Shown one piece after another: positions 46,260-59,300 of a stretch of 64,000 nt of DNA; position 1 is the stretch's first letter; every line of letters begins with the position of its first letter. Below the pieces are notes generated by a model. That model was not told the DNA's origin. It saw only the letters and a list, made by a program, of their open reading frames with translations, and searched no databases. The stretch is from Linyphia triangularis. Taxonomy: Eukaryota > Arthropoda > Arachnida > Araneae > Linyphiidae. The stretch is from the NCBI GenBank assembly GCA_963978545.1, contig OZ021732.1, positions 19,575,521-19,639,520 on the forward strand. Direction: 5' to 3'. A program made the translations under genes and the position numbers.

Positions 46260-47830
46260 ATCTATATCATATATTTTGTTGAAGAATTTAAAAGTTGTAT
46301 GTCAATGTTTAGTAGTTTTTATGTCTGTCCAGATTTTTATAATTACATGTATACCTTTTAATGTTTTGACTATTGTATACCTAAATTGAAGCTTACTATT
46401 TCATGTCGTGGAATACCGGCTTTGGGGTTTGGAGTGTCATATTTTATCCATTGAATGTAAATAAACAAAGATGATGACCCTTTTCAATTCGCAGTACTTA
46501 ATTTTTAGAAACATGTTAAATAAAGACGTAACACAATTAAACTCAAAAGATAACGTATATATCTTTAAAAAACGGATGTGACAATAAATTCCCCACATTA
46601 GAAACTCTACCCTGTTTACAACCTAGAGGTACGAAATTTGGTACAGAGAAGCTTTAGTACATGGAGATTATAGAGAACAACTTTAAAATTCGATTAAAAG
46701 TTGCTTTCATTAAAATTTAATGACACTAAAAAAATCTTGGAATGGCAACGATATTTTTTTATTACATCAGAATAAAACCCAAAGTTATTTTAATGTGTAT
46801 CCCTTATTTTTCTGATTATATTTATGCATTACAATCGTCTCTCCAACAAGCGGTTCGAATTCAATTATAATATTATAATACATTTACTGTCAGTCGATAC
46901 CGTAAACAATTTCTGTTCGTGTGCGGTCTTAAAGCATTATTTTGTATCCATCATTTCATTTTAATTCGGTTTAAATTCATCCTGTTTTTGTTTACATTTT
47001 TGTGATATCGTCAAAGATGTATCGTTCTCAGCGGGTATTGACATTTTGATTTTATTTAATGAGTATTAATAACATTTAAACAATATAAATTCGTTGTATT
47101 GTTTTGTTTTGTATTAGCAAATATCTTCATCATTACGGTTAACATATTTTTCTAACATCTAAAAGATTATTTACCAACATAATTTACACTATACGTTCGG
47201 GTCGTTATAGGATTTACTAGACAGATTTTGGTCAACTTAATAAATCTATTATATATTTTTTCCAAGATATGTTCATTACAAGATATAATGTAAGAAGGCT
47301 GTCTAATGTGAAAAACCCTACGTGTATCATTAGGTGTGTTGTGTGGCACCGCGTTGACCAATATTGGTATTATATCCATGCCACTTAGCAATAATTTTTC
47401 AGTTGGAGAACAATTTGGCACTTAAGGTTATCATTTCAATGTCTTCTAATTTTTCTTTTAGTTCAGATTTTGTTTTATTTTACAACAACAATTAAGAACT
47501 TGGTACTATATATAATTTCATGATTATTTTTAAAACAAAAGCTGGAGATGCTATATCGACACCAAATATATTTTGTTGAATATGTATACTAGTGTTCAGG
47601 TTAAAAAAATATACAAAATTGTTATGGTCAATTTTTTTTATCTGGATTAATTTAAATTGTGAATCTAACATTATTTTCGGATAGTGAGTCAAAATATACA
47701 TATCATCTAGCATAGCAACGGATTATTTATACTCAATTTGACTTCATCACTTGCAGCAGCTTCAATCGTAGATTCGGCGAAGATTATTGAAATTCGCTGA
47801 AAACTATCAAATCATTTCGACATTTGTTAA
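46260..47830. other. AT-rich non-coding DNA
   Basis: No gene is recognised; the 84- and 73-codon minus-strand frames at 47167-47421 and 47492-47713 resemble no family. Confidence 0.45.
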
Positions 47831-47832
47831 TA

Positions 47833-48110
47833 TGCCGCCAAAGAAAAGAACTGATATAAATTGTTAGTATATAGCATGTGCCACTAAGGGAGCTTGGGAA
47901 TCACCGCTGCAAAAAAAAGCATCGATTGGAGAATGACCGAGCGAATGAATAATGAACGAAATCATGATTCGGTTGTAGTAGATTGGAAGGTGATCACCAA
48001 CTACGATTCATCCGAAGAAATTCCGAGCCTATGTAACACAGAAGTGAACGATGTCCTTCAACGGATCCTCTGCAGTGCGTGGCCATGCAGCTAGTACTTT
48101 AATAATGACG
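47833..48110 (+). other. GC-richer segment, coding relic?
   Basis: An ATG at 47833 begins MPPKKRTDIN and then stops. From 47894 a 66-codon frame starting at an alternative start codon contains DSVVVDWKVITNY and EEIPSLCNTEVNDVLQ. The basic MPPKK start and acidic later part would fit a decayed pogo/CENP-B-type transposase, but no catalytic motif is visible and I do not claim it. Confidence 0.25.
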
Positions 48111-48114
48111 TTGT

Positions 48115-49130
48115 CTTCCATTTTTTAAGAAACTGAAATAATGTTGATTGCATATTAAATATGAATTTTAAAGTAACATTCAATATTGCTTTTGTGTGGA
48201 AAAAAACTCACACACAACGTATTCTGGATGGTATGAACAGATTTTTGTTTATTACTTATCTCTAGATATAGGAGGTGGAACCTAGCATGTCCTTAAGCAG
48301 ACGAGTATTTTATTTACTAAATAATTGCAATGTTTTGTGTTAACTTCCAGAACGTGTTTTTGCCAGTTTTTCGTTTCCTTACATGAGCAATTTCAATGAC
48401 TGAACTTAACATTAATAAACTAATCAGTGTTACATTAGGGAATGTTTTTGAATAACAGAAGTAATTCTTCATTTAAAAACTATATTCTTACTTTTCATTA
48501 AATGAGGAATACATTTTCCTCTTAAATGGCCTACGTACAGAAAAATCTGGATAAATCTTTAATTGGCATTAAGCCAACTTCTTGCTAGAAAACTAAAGCC
48601 AGAGTCACTAAATACATTAGTTGATATATTTAGATGTGTACTTTTAGGATATAAATCTTGCTACATTATATCCATTATAAAAAATAAATACTAAAACAAA
48701 TAGTATATTAGTTAAAAGGCGATGCAAACATTTAATAGGTTAATAATATTTTTATCAATAGGTTTTAGATATTAGTATAGGTAGGGGGGAAAAAACTATA
48801 CTAATTCTATAATACATACGTAGGTTAATTGTATTTACAAAAGGTTATAAACTAACTTAACATTACTTTCTTGCGTACTGTTTTAAACGTCAATATACAC
48901 AGTCTTAACTGATATTTACTCAAAATCTAGCACACAATTTTAAATAGCTCACATTACTTTACTATTGCACCTTTTGAACTTATGTTAATAAAATATGCAA
49001 TAGTTAAAGCTGTATATAAAGTTTCTACTAATAAAGGAAAATATACTTTTCGGCATGTGTTTTTTTGTTTGTCCACCCATTCTCTATTGTGATAAAATAC
49101 AATTATATTAATTATTAACTTATATCATAT
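48115..49130. other. AT-rich non-coding DNA
   Basis: No gene or element is recognised. Confidence 0.5.
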
Positions 49131-49131
49131 A

Positions 49132-49343
49132 ACTGCAAACCAGTGTCTATTCAGCACACATCAAAGCATGAAACTATATTTAGATCAATTAAATTTTGCA
49201 ACAGCACGATAACATCATAAAATAATGCAAATCATACGTACAAACCAGTATTTATTCAGCACACATCAAAACATGAAACTATTTTTAGATCAATTACATT
49301 TTGCAACTGAACAATAACATCATAAAATAATGCAAGACAAAAC
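49132..49343 (+). repeat. Tandem duplication, 105 bp unit
   Basis: CAAACCAGT starts at 49136 and 49241. Both copies contain ATTCAGCACACATCAAA, CATGAAACTAT, TTTAGATCAATTA and ATAACATCATAAAATAATGC, with high identity. It is a recent duplication and is non-coding. Confidence 0.93.
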
Positions 49344-49508
49344 AATAAAAGAGTAAACTATAAAACTAATAAAAAAGTTAATAATTTACTTTATGAAAGT
49401 AGTATTGACGACAAAAACTATATAATTATTTTAACTTTTATCAATGAACAAGCTCTTTACCTTCATTCGAGTGAAGATGTCATGTGGACTACTTGACACG
49501 TTTATCTG

Positions 49509-49570
49509 CTACTGACCTTTTCCTCGGGCAGGATGACGCAAGGACAGGTTTACTCCAATAAGGTCAGTAG
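49509..49570. repeat. Stem-loop, 11 bp arms
   Basis: CTACTGACCTT (49509-49519) and AAGGTCAGTAG (49560-49570) pair perfectly across a GC-richer 40-base loop. It could be a very short element or a chance structure. Confidence 0.5.
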
Positions 49571-49574
49571 AAAC

Positions 49575-51625
49575 TTGTTATTATTTCACCATCCTTGAAT
49601 TTTGGTACTATTATACTTTTTCTACGTTTTCTTATTACTTAACTAATCTTTTTCGAAGTTTGTTAAGAAATCTCCTCCTTAAAATCCATCTACAATGGAT
49701 ATAATAATTACGTTTGAAAAACTTTTTGACAAGCGTCTCCATAGTTAATAGAAAAGGATTAAATTACCTTAATTCGCCAGTCTTGAAGAACATTTTTAAG
49801 ATGAAACCACGTAAAGCCATGAGCATAACATCTCTTATTATTGGTAGCAAAATTTTTTTTTTCACCTGAACAATATTTAAGACTTGAAAAATAACCTAAA
49901 TTTTCTTTTAAAGCAATAGCTCATTATTACATTAATATATGCATATTTGTTAAACCGAACTTAATATATTCATCCACAAACTCTTCTGCAATTTTTATTT
50001 TGAGTTCAATTAACTCCACTTGGTATATGAGCTCATGCAGATTCACAAATTAGCCAATTCATCGAAAGCAACTTTCGAACAATTCCACGAATACAATAAT
50101 TTAAAACCGTTACAAAATCAAAAAAATAGTTTATTCAAAAATATTGCCACTTTTGTAACAACTGAATACCTTAGATGCTTTGGAAAGAACGCATATAAAT
50201 TCCTTCTCTAGTTACTCAAGTTTATCGAAAAGACTTCTACCTCTACAAACCATCGAAGAAAATCCAAAAATGTAATTTATTTAGAATGCAGAAATATAAT
50301 CTTCGGGGACCGCACGGGCGTCATGAGTAACATGGAGTGAACTTTTTTTCGAAAACACTGTAGAAAATTAGGTTATTAAATGTTGTTAAACTCTTGGCAT
50401 TCGTTTATAAGCAGGCGTCAAAAACATTTGCTGCTAGATTGTTCACAGATTTTATTTTTTTTTTGTTGCTGCCTTTTCTCGTTGTATTGGATGTTGTCGT
50501 TAGGAACGTAAATGTTTATTTGAAGTGGGACTGGTATTTGATATACAATTGGAAAAAATATTTTAGAAAAAGTTAAATGTGTTCGGATAAAGACATTTAT
50601 TTTCTCAAATTTCCCAATTTGTTAGGAAATAAAGTAAATACAATTTGGTGTGAAATCAATCATACTTTTGTTTTATTCAATCGATAGGATACATTAAGCT
50701 TTAACGCATTTTTAAGAATTCACAATTTGTACCATTATCTAAAAGAAAAGAAATTAAACGTTCCAAAAAAACTTCAACACGTTTTAAGTTTAATTTGTTA
50801 TCTGTTTAGAGAACAAACCATAAAACTTCACAGGACTGACATTTCATTGCCAAGAACTACTCATGGAAGTGTTCACTGCTTGCGTATTTAAGTTTGCTTA
50901 GAAGAATGAAATTTTTGGATGTCCGTCAGAGTAAGATATTGAGTTACATTACTAGCATATATAATAAAACTTGATTTGGAAAACAAAACTCGGCACGGCA
51001 TGGATTGTATGGCTTGTTATCCTGGTGATACATTACACACCAAACTTCCATGCTTTCAAACGAACTCTTTTAACATTTAAGTTTGATTTATTAACAAATA
51101 GTGAAGGAATCGTATTAAAATGGTGAAATACATCTTTGAAACAGAAAGAAATTTGTCTTAAAGTTTTAAATGCGATGGGAGAAGAGGGAATCATTGTCAG
51201 CAGGTGCAATCCCTACGTAGAGTCCCCTCTCATAGAGTTAGCCCGAAGTTTTGTCTCGCGGTTAGTCACGTGGGTCGTCACGTCCACAAATTCAAATTTT
51301 GGTGCAAACCATTAAATTCGTGACCAAATATCAAAGAAAGTGGGTATTTTAATGAAAATTACAACATTATTGGACAGAATAAGCTAAAAATTAAAAAAAA
51401 ATATATTTTTAAAATAACTTGAAAAAACTGTTTGAAGTCTTTGATCATGTGCTACCAACTATTGAGAAATTGAGATTGTGGGGCACATTTGTCAACCTCG
51501 CAACTAACCAAGGGTTAAAAAACATTAATCTTCATTGAATCCTTTTTCCTAAGTGTTGGATTGCTGTCTTCCCTTTTACAGATATCGGGTTCTTTTCAGG
51601 GGAATACAGGGGTCACTTTAAGATT
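49575..51625. other. Non-coding DNA
   Basis: A moderately GC-rich patch lies at 51175-51290. Short frames at 50020 and 50394 resemble no protein family. Confidence 0.4.
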
Positions 51626-51631
51626 TCTTAC

Positions 51632-51706
51632 CTGAACACCTGCGAATTTGCGTGTCTCGTGGGCACTTTTGATGTAGGCCCCAGTCGACCAGGCTTTCTT
51701 CCCCAT
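51632..51706 (-). CDS. Possible first coding exon, 25 codons
   Basis: On the minus strand an ATG at 51706 opens exactly 25 codons, MGKKAWSTGAYIKSAHETRK then FAGVQ, ending at CAG|GTAAGA, a consensus splice donor in phase 0. In-frame stops lie just upstream, so this ATG would be the start. Codon third positions are richer in G and C than the surrounding AT-rich DNA, as in real coding sequence. The bases before the ATG (TTGC) are a weak start context, though G follows it. The later exons would lie at lower coordinates and were not found. I recognise no family. A longer minus frame in another phase covers the same bases and is probably a shadow. Confidence 0.4.
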
Positions 51707-52300
51707 GCAATAAATTTAAAGGTTTCAAAGGAGTTATACTTTGTAGTTCTATAGAAGCAACTAGTTGGCGCCAAGGCGTGTTGGACTTTTTGTGATTTTT
51801 GGCAGTTTAACACAATGTGTCTGCTCCGAAATTTATAAGTCTACGAATATTTTCGAGGGGAAGGGATTTTACAAGTGCACCCTTCTTCCAATTAAATGTT
51901 TGTAGGAGGATCAAAAGTTATCCAGTGAAATTCAAGTACGTGTATTTTTAGGCGGGATTTCTTTGCGATTCGCTAAGTAAGATTTGAATGGAAACCGAGT
52001 TTTTAAAAGCCCTTGCACGAGAATTTGAAGGATAATTCCGGAGCTAGTTTCAATTGATAAAAATGTAGACCTTGGGGCTCTTTGCCCCGGCGATATGCCG
52101 GTGGCGGTATTTGCTTGCTGGGCAGTGCAACGGCCCGCAGATTGACGATTATACCCCACCAAGTTCATTCAAATCAATTGGTTTCAAATAATGTGTGGGT
52201 TCAAAAAAATCATCTAATAGGGTGATACCGCTAGCGCCATTCCAATATCGACGTGATATAATTTTATGTGCCTTCCTGCGAGTGTAACTTCTGAAGAAGA
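51707..52300 (-). other. GC-richer segment upstream of exon
   Basis: This could be 5' untranslated DNA and promoter of the candidate exon at 51632-51706. A 78-codon frame at 51932-52168 resembles no family. The patch around 52070-52150 (TGCCCCGGCGATATGCCGGT) is the most GC-rich part. Confidence 0.3.
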
Positions 52301-52304
52301 ATTT

Positions 52305-54225
52305 GTGTTTAATTCAAGTGTGTTGTGAAAATAATAATTTACGAAAACGGATATTAATTCGATGAGTATGAGCCTTCCATGGAGTTTGGGTGAGTCAATA
52401 TTCTATTATCAGAGAGGAGCAAAGCGAGTATTATTAAATTAAATAAGAACTGATTTGTTACTGTTAAAGGTAACAGTTCATTTTAATTATGTGTTTTAAT
52501 AGTAAGTCCGATTAAGTTATTTTACTTTAATATTCAATTGCTGTAATATGAAATATGGTGTTTAATAAATTTTGTGTTTGTAAGTTAAAGTGTTTTCCTC
52601 TATCAGACCTCAGTCATACTTGGGTTATTGCGGTTATTAAAGAAAAGATTTATTGCATGTCATTCTTGATTATTGCAGAATATTGAATAATTGTTGTCAA
52701 TAATTATTATGGATATTAGTACGCATAACAGTTAAGCAGCATCTCCAGCCACCCAACATAAGATAACAAAAGGAGAAATATTATTTTTGATTTTCAAACA
52801 AATAACACAATATGTAATATTACATAAACTATTAATCAGAAGCGCAAGCCTTGTCTTTCAATTAGTATATCATTTATCGATTTGTTTTGTATAAATCGAG
52901 AAAAAGAAATCGGCAAAAAAATAAATAAATAAATAATAATAATAATAATAATATAAAAGATTCCAGGCTTTACTAAAATTTCATTCCAAACATATCAAGA
53001 GGTTAATAATTTATGCTTGATACGGAATTAAAACTCAATTAAATGTTAAAGAAAAATATACTGAATTAAAGTGAAAAAGTTCCAACAAAAATAAGCCATA
53101 GCATGTATCCTTATTTATCTTTATTTATCTTCTACTTGCAATTTTTGTAATATCCTAGATATCTTAAGTTTATAATATAAAAACTGATAATCCCCTTCAA
53201 TAACCATAAAACACGTGAATTTTTTTTAAAGCAAAGATAAATTACATTTCTAGAAAACAACGGCTAGTTCACAACATCTCGAACAAAATGTTTATGACCC
53301 ACCACTTTTGATGAAATATATCGTGGAAAAAAACAATCGTCGCTAGCGCAAAATGGTCTCATGATAAAATTCAATATTTCTTATCCCACTCCACATCTTC
53401 AAGCTGTTCTTCGAGTGCACTTGTTCCGTAGACTGGAACACGTGTTATGATTGGAAGAAATGATTGTATTCCAAAATGAAAAAAAAACGAAATAAAACTG
53501 TAGGTGTGATGTTTTCTGGAAGTAAAGATTGGGTTATGACACGCTAACAATGCATCATTGTCAGCTGGGGTATTGGCAGAAAAGAGAGATGAGATATTTT
53601 CTGGAAATTTAATACTGGTATGTCCTCTTTCATAAGTAACTTTAATTAATACAAATTAACTTTAATTAATACAACTTAATACAAATTAATAAATTAATTA
53701 ATGCAAGAAATTTGAACTTGCAAATTCTAAGAATCCGTGTCATGTAGGTCAAATTAATAAAATTGTAAAAATATTTTTACACTGTTTTATTGAAAACCAT
53801 AGCATCGGTAAAAAACCTAGTTACACTTTCACTTACATTAGGCAACAAATAACTGCTTTTTAATTTGAAGAAATATGGTCTAACTCATCGTTCGTTTCAT
53901 TAAAAAAAAACTTATTTATAAAAATAAAGTTTTCATTACAAAACCTTCAATTAGTGCAATTACAAATTATTTAAGCGAGTTTGAGTTCAGATCGAGTGTT
54001 CTAGTGCTCATCTCAAATATTTAACAGTTTTTACAATCTCAGTTATGCTTTTATCTTAATCAATTAAAAAGGGTATATTTATACTCTTTTCTTGAAAAAA
54101 TTTACTAATTTTAAGCAAATTTGAAAAATTATTCACTCATCTATGTCAAAGTAACAGAATTCAAGGGCATACATGCACCAGTAAAAGTAGTGAGAATACA
54201 CAAATTAATACGGAAACAGACGCGC
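52305..54225. other. AT-rich non-coding DNA
   Basis: ATAA/ATA microsatellites lie at 52919-52951 and an AATTAATACAA-type tandem at 53642-53700. No gene is recognised. Confidence 0.5.
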
Positions 54226-54226
54226 A

Positions 54227-54327
54227 GGGTATGACATACCCTCTACCATCTCTTGTTCTGTCTATTTTCCGACCTTTCACTTAAATGTGGACGAATCTTG
54301 GCATAGCTTAATGTAAGGTCATGACCT
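54227..54327. promoter_or_regulatory. Palindromes upstream of acidic ORF
   Basis: GGGTATG-A-CATACCC (54227-54241) and AGGTCATGACCT (54316-54327) are perfect palindromes. The second is an inverted repeat of the nuclear-receptor half site AGGTCA with zero spacing. Both lie within 235 bases upstream of the ATG at 54461 and could be regulatory. No TATA box is evident. Confidence 0.3.
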
Positions 54328-54460
54328 GGTATTAGCCAAGTCCGTCATCGTATTCTAAAAATAGAAATGCCGGTATTTTGTGTCTCGGGTATATTATATC
54401 CAGCGCGGCCATTCTTGCCACATATTTGTTCCGTCACTGGTGTCAAGGCACCTTGAAAAT

Positions 54461-54795
54461 ATGGCACATAATATCACTTACGACGAAGAAATTCAACATT
54501 TGAGAACTTTTATTGATACAGTATTGACTGATGAAGACAATTTATTTGATGACAAAGGAGAATTTGATGATGGTGGAAAATGTATTAGTAGTCATGATTC
54601 ATCAACAGTCGATAATATAGATATTGAAGTAGATATATATTCGCCAAATGAAATATTAATTTTTATGTTGGACGAGATGAAAAACGCTGTTTCCAAAAAG
54701 TATAAAAGAACAGTTGAACCCAGAAAATGAAATAGAACCAAATAAGAAGGACCATAAGACGAGACATACTAGGGGAAAATGTAAATATATATATA
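54461..54795 (+). CDS. Acidic hypothetical protein, frameshifted
   Basis: ATG at 54461 (A at -3 and G at +4, a good start context) opens 89 codons to a stop at 54730. The protein is acidic, with many D and E (YDEEIQHLRTFIDTVLTDED, then FDDKGEFDDGG and DNIDIEVDIYS), and turns basic at the end (KKYKRTVEP). Just before the stop the +1 frame continues coding-like for about 25 codons: PENEIEPNKKDHKTRH then TRGKC. One indel near 54720 would join them, so this is a pseudogene, a sequencing error or a spliced end. An acidic head followed by a basic stretch fits the start of some transposases (piggyBac-type among them) or a nuclear protein. No diagnostic domain is seen. Confidence 0.4.
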
Positions 54796-54799
54796 TATC

Positions 54800-55280
54800 A
54801 AAGTTAATTTGCATACAATTTATTATTGAAGAGCGATTAAAATCGTTTGGGTAGAAGATATCACTGCGAGCCTACTTGTGTTGGTTTTTTTCGTGCCACA
54901 GCTCCAAAGGTTCAAATTTATTCCAAGATAACACGAATTTCGCATTTGCTTCATATTACACTGTTAGAAATTTGATGCAAGGTTTCAACGTATTCACCAC
55001 TCATTTTGATCTTATCTACTGATTCAACAAAATAAAAAAAGATTCACAAATCACTTTTATTTAACTTTAAAAAATGATATCAAGTCCTAAACGAAAGTTA
55101 TTTCTAGATTATCACATTATTTTGCTGGGGCATTGAAAGAAAAATAATCCTAATGCCACTGAATCCTCTTTTCTAAGCACTAAATTGTAAAGGACCTTAA
55201 CAGCATCATTTCTGGGAGCCAATATGGCTTTATCACGAAGCGAGCTTGAGCCCGGCTAAGTGCTCAACCAATTTCAGGAT
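54800..55280. other. Non-coding DNA
   Basis: No gene or element is recognised. Confidence 0.4.
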
Positions 55281-55283
55281 ATG

Positions 55284-55372
55284 CAATATTTATTTAATCT
55301 ACAGCTTGTATACAATATTTATTAAATCAACTGCCTGAATACAATATTTATTAAATCTACCGCTGTATATAT
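55284..55372 (+). repeat. Minisatellite, 3 x 29 bp
   Basis: CAATATTTATT(T/A)AATC starts at 55284, 55313 and 55342, each followed by a diverged tail. It is AT-rich and non-coding. Confidence 0.88.
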
Positions 55373-55987
55373 ACTAACTTTTCCAATGGAAATGTAGCCA
55401 TCGTGTATATTAAAAAGCTCATTTCGGAGTTTAATTAAACAATTGATCGCTAAAGTCAAACATTGCCGTGCTCGGCACATACATGGTATCTAAAACTGAG
55501 CTAGAAATAAGAATTGACGGATTAAAGCTTAACGCGTTCATGAAGTTGCGCTAACTTAATGACTACCTTTTAACTTTTTTTAATATCTTCCCTGCACAAG
55601 ATACAACCATCATGCATAACTCACCTGAAATCCTGATGCCCACCTGGTAATAATAACTCAATTTGAATAAAAAATGCAGATGCCACCTCTGTGCTTAGCG
55701 AGGCAATATACTGTTTCATTAGATATTTTTACATGAAAATTATTATAAAAGTTTATGTTATCGTATGCACACATATTATATAAGCGTTTATGTTAAGGTA
55801 TTATTTCATGAGGCTTTTTGCAAAAATTATGTCATCGTACTCCATCAACGGCAAATATCTTTTCGATTAAGACTCGTGAGGATACAAAATGTGTTTGAAC
55901 ATTGGTTCCTTGTTACAATTTGTTGGAAGTCATCTGTAGCTTCTTATAGTATATTCTCCCTGAGAGAGTTGTTCACCATTAGCCCTA

Positions 55988-56345
55988 GGGTATCTTCGGA
56001 CTGTATCGTGGTACAATTTTACTTACAAACACCAACTGCTCGAAAGTTCAGGGCTTCAAACTTCGAATCTGTCAGTTCGCGTGTCAGCAGGTAAGATTCG
56101 AGTACATTCATTACTTGATCCAAAGCTTTGAAAAAATTTTAAGAGACTTTGACTTGCAAGCCCAAAGAAGAAATGCTTTAAAGACTTATTTTCATATTGC
56201 CAGTGCCAGTTTTCATATTGCTCCAGCCGGCAAGTTGATTGGAAGATTGCTGTTAAACGTTAAGCCGGATGCCAGCTTCGCGTTACATGGCGCCAGCAGC
56301 TTGAACAATCAGGCCATTGAGCGAACGTTGCGCCACTTGTGGTAA
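55988..56345 (+). other. Open frame of ~118 codons, no ATG
   Basis: The frame runs stop to stop and has no in-frame ATG, so it could only be an internal exon or a relic. The last two thirds (NALKTYFHIASASFHIAPAG, then KLIGRLLLNVKPDASFALHG) are GC-richer than their surroundings. FHIASAS and FHIAPAG are a short internal repeat. CAG|GTAAGA occurs at about 56092 and TGTG|GTAATC at the end. I recognise no family. It may equally be an old insertion. Confidence 0.25.
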
Positions 56346-56369
56346 TCATGGTAGAGCACAGGTATGATT

Positions 56370-59300
56370 GAAAGATAAGAATGGATGCTCTTGTAGAGAG
56401 AAAATGTTTGAAATACTGAAACCCTCAGCCAGAGGAGGTCACATGAACAGTTGGCATTTCTTGAGACTAGAATTATGCATTTACACTGTATTGCAGCTGT
56501 ATTTACATCCAGAGACTCATCAAGATTGCTTTTTTCTGAAAAAAAATGAAAAAAAATGTAAGGAAAATTAATTATTATTTAAACCTGGTCAGCCATACTC
56601 CAGTACATGGTTAACACTATTTAGCACTTATAGCAAGCGCCAAAATTAGTATTTATAATCATATTTGAATAAGTGCTGAATAATATGAAAGTGATAAAGG
56701 TAAAAAACACAAAAAAGACACCTAGGAAAACTAGCAACTAGAATGCATAAAAAAAAATTCCAAAAAATTATGTTTTTTCAAAAATATAACTGACATGATT
56801 TAGAGAATGTTGCTATATCATAAAATAATATTTGAAATTTACACTATTGAATATACGACGAAAATACTCACAATTAAATTGATCTAAATTAAACATGTTT
56901 ACCATTAACTAAAATGTTAGAAGTTGTAATCTAAGCTATGAATACTATCGCAGCATTTGAAGGAATGCTAATTAACAAAATGGTAAAAATTTTCACAAAT
57001 CCAAGCAATATCTTTTTCACTTCGACAACAGTTGGTCCATTAAAATCAAAGCAATTTTAATTACAAATGTTGCGAGCACTCTATTATGTATTAAATTGGG
57101 CATAATCTGAATATAATCTCTAAAATGGTATTATACAACTTTTGAAGCGCATTATTAAATTAAGTCGTAATAGAAGCTTATCTAGATTTGAAATGTGTTG
57201 TTCAACTTTAGCAGTAGATTTGTCATCACTCAAATCCAAAATTATTCCCAAGCAATTCGAAATCCCAATGCCTTTATTCACTCGCTTAGCGGACGTCGGC
57301 CATGTTGACTTACGGGTTTGATGAAATGCAGTATGCGATGGCAATCGTCGACACCCTGCTCATGCGTGTTTTCAAGTAGATTCTTAAGCATCAAGCATCA
57401 CCATAATTTTGATGAAAGTGGAAAGCAGATGTTACGCTTTCGAATTGATTTGAACCACTTATATGGTTAAATCTCTCGGTTACTCTAGATTTTACCAGAA
57501 AAGAGACGAAACGTTGAACTAATATTTTTAACTGTGTAGTACTTTATTGACCGTTGACGTTTGCTTGCGATATTGTCTAAACCATCGGTCTAAACTGATA
57601 ATGGTATGATAAACAAATACAGTGATTTAGCGTAAAAGTTTTGCAATTAGCGTAAAAGAAGGTGAGACAAAGACAACTTATAATTTTAGTATTGCATATA
57701 TACTTGAAAATTGTGTATACTTTGACATACATACATTGAAGACATATACATCTAGACATATATTGAAGACATATATACTTTGATATTTACGAATGGTGTA
57801 GGAATTATCCCTGGCTGTAAGGTAAATGAAAATTTGTTTTCTGTTAACATTCTACTACTATGGCATGTATGTACATACTCTTTACAGCGTTACCATACGT
57901 AGTATTTTGATTATCACGTTGTTGTTTTTCCTACCCATAAGTACCTTGCCATAAGTACCTTTTTTTTAGTACTTTTTAAAGTGAAAGAAGTATTAGGTTT
58001 TTAAAAATATTGTTGATATTTCAATCGGTAAAAATATAATTAAATATGCTATTACCAAGTTGCAATGTGAAAAATTGCCTTCCTGATAATTTAAAATCCG
58101 AGATCAAGTAATGTTGACTTTTTATGGCCATATCTGTTTTAGTTGGACGTATTTGAGTTAATATTATGCATACATTTATACTAGGGGGGGGGGTTCTTAT
58201 TTTTAGACTTTCAAATTTATTTTTTCTCACCCCCCCCCCCCTCAATTTTTTTCCTTTGGTTATAAAAACATTGCTATGACCAAAATTTTCAAAATTAAAA
58301 GTGATTAACCAGTGCCACAACAAGCTTGAAGTTCGTATCATGTAGCCACATTTTGCTGTTTTGCTCTTTGTCGCCGACCATTTCACTTGTACGTTACACA
58401 AACACGGTCAGCTGTCACATAAAAAGAAATTATTGCAGAATGGTATAACTCCACTCAGAAAGTGATGTAATTGAGATGAAATTTTGGTACATTTCTGCGG
58501 GGTGAAGGAGAGTGGTAGAAATCTAGTATCTCTCGACTTCCCACATTTAATTCATTGTAGATTTCAACTGTTGTTGTTATTCTTTGTCTAAAATATGGTG
58601 CTTAGTTTAAGAAGCAATACCGATAACATTTATTTAACTAGTAAAGTTCATCACCATGCAATAAATTACAAATTACATGTCAATAAACAGCTTTTGTCTG
58701 TCTTTATTTACATCAAACTAGAGGTGAAAGTCTTATTCAAATTAGTTGCACGCGAGTATTAAATATTTTGGTGTTTCCACAGTGTTTATTACTGTCTGAT
58801 TAATGTTATCAAGAAACAAAAAGCGGGAAAATAAATGTTGTATTTCTGTTGCAGAGTTATTACATAAAATGTGGGTACTTAAAAATCAACTAGCTCAAAT
58901 CACATGCAGTCTAGACCTTAAGCATTAAAACATTTAGGATTAAATAGAACTATATCTATAAGAATAATTTTCAGGATGCGAAAACATATTTACATGAGTC
59001 TTCCAGCAACAAAAAATTTGAAGAAACAATTATTTTTATAAAAAACAAGAGCAAAGCAAAATAACTCTAAAAAGGATTTTGTGAACTCAATGAATTCTGT
59101 ATAATATTTTAAGGGATAAATGTTAACTCAAAATAAAACCAGATAAAGCCACCTGAAGAACATGTTATGTGGTATTTTCCCTCACGTTCTAACATAACTT
59201 AGTTCACTTTATTATAAGTAAGTGAAAGTAAATCGCACATGTGAGTTTTCATATGCACCAATCGTTTCAGAGAGTTATCTCTGATTAAACTCCTCTTATT

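Noticed and set aside
57280..57360. GC-richer patch with AACATGGCCG (YY1-like) on the minus strand
   Set aside because: Its ATG frame stops after four codons and no other promoter signal is present.
58021..58401. 126-codon frame on the minus strand
   Set aside because: It runs through the G10/C12 tracts and shows no recognisable domain; probably chance.
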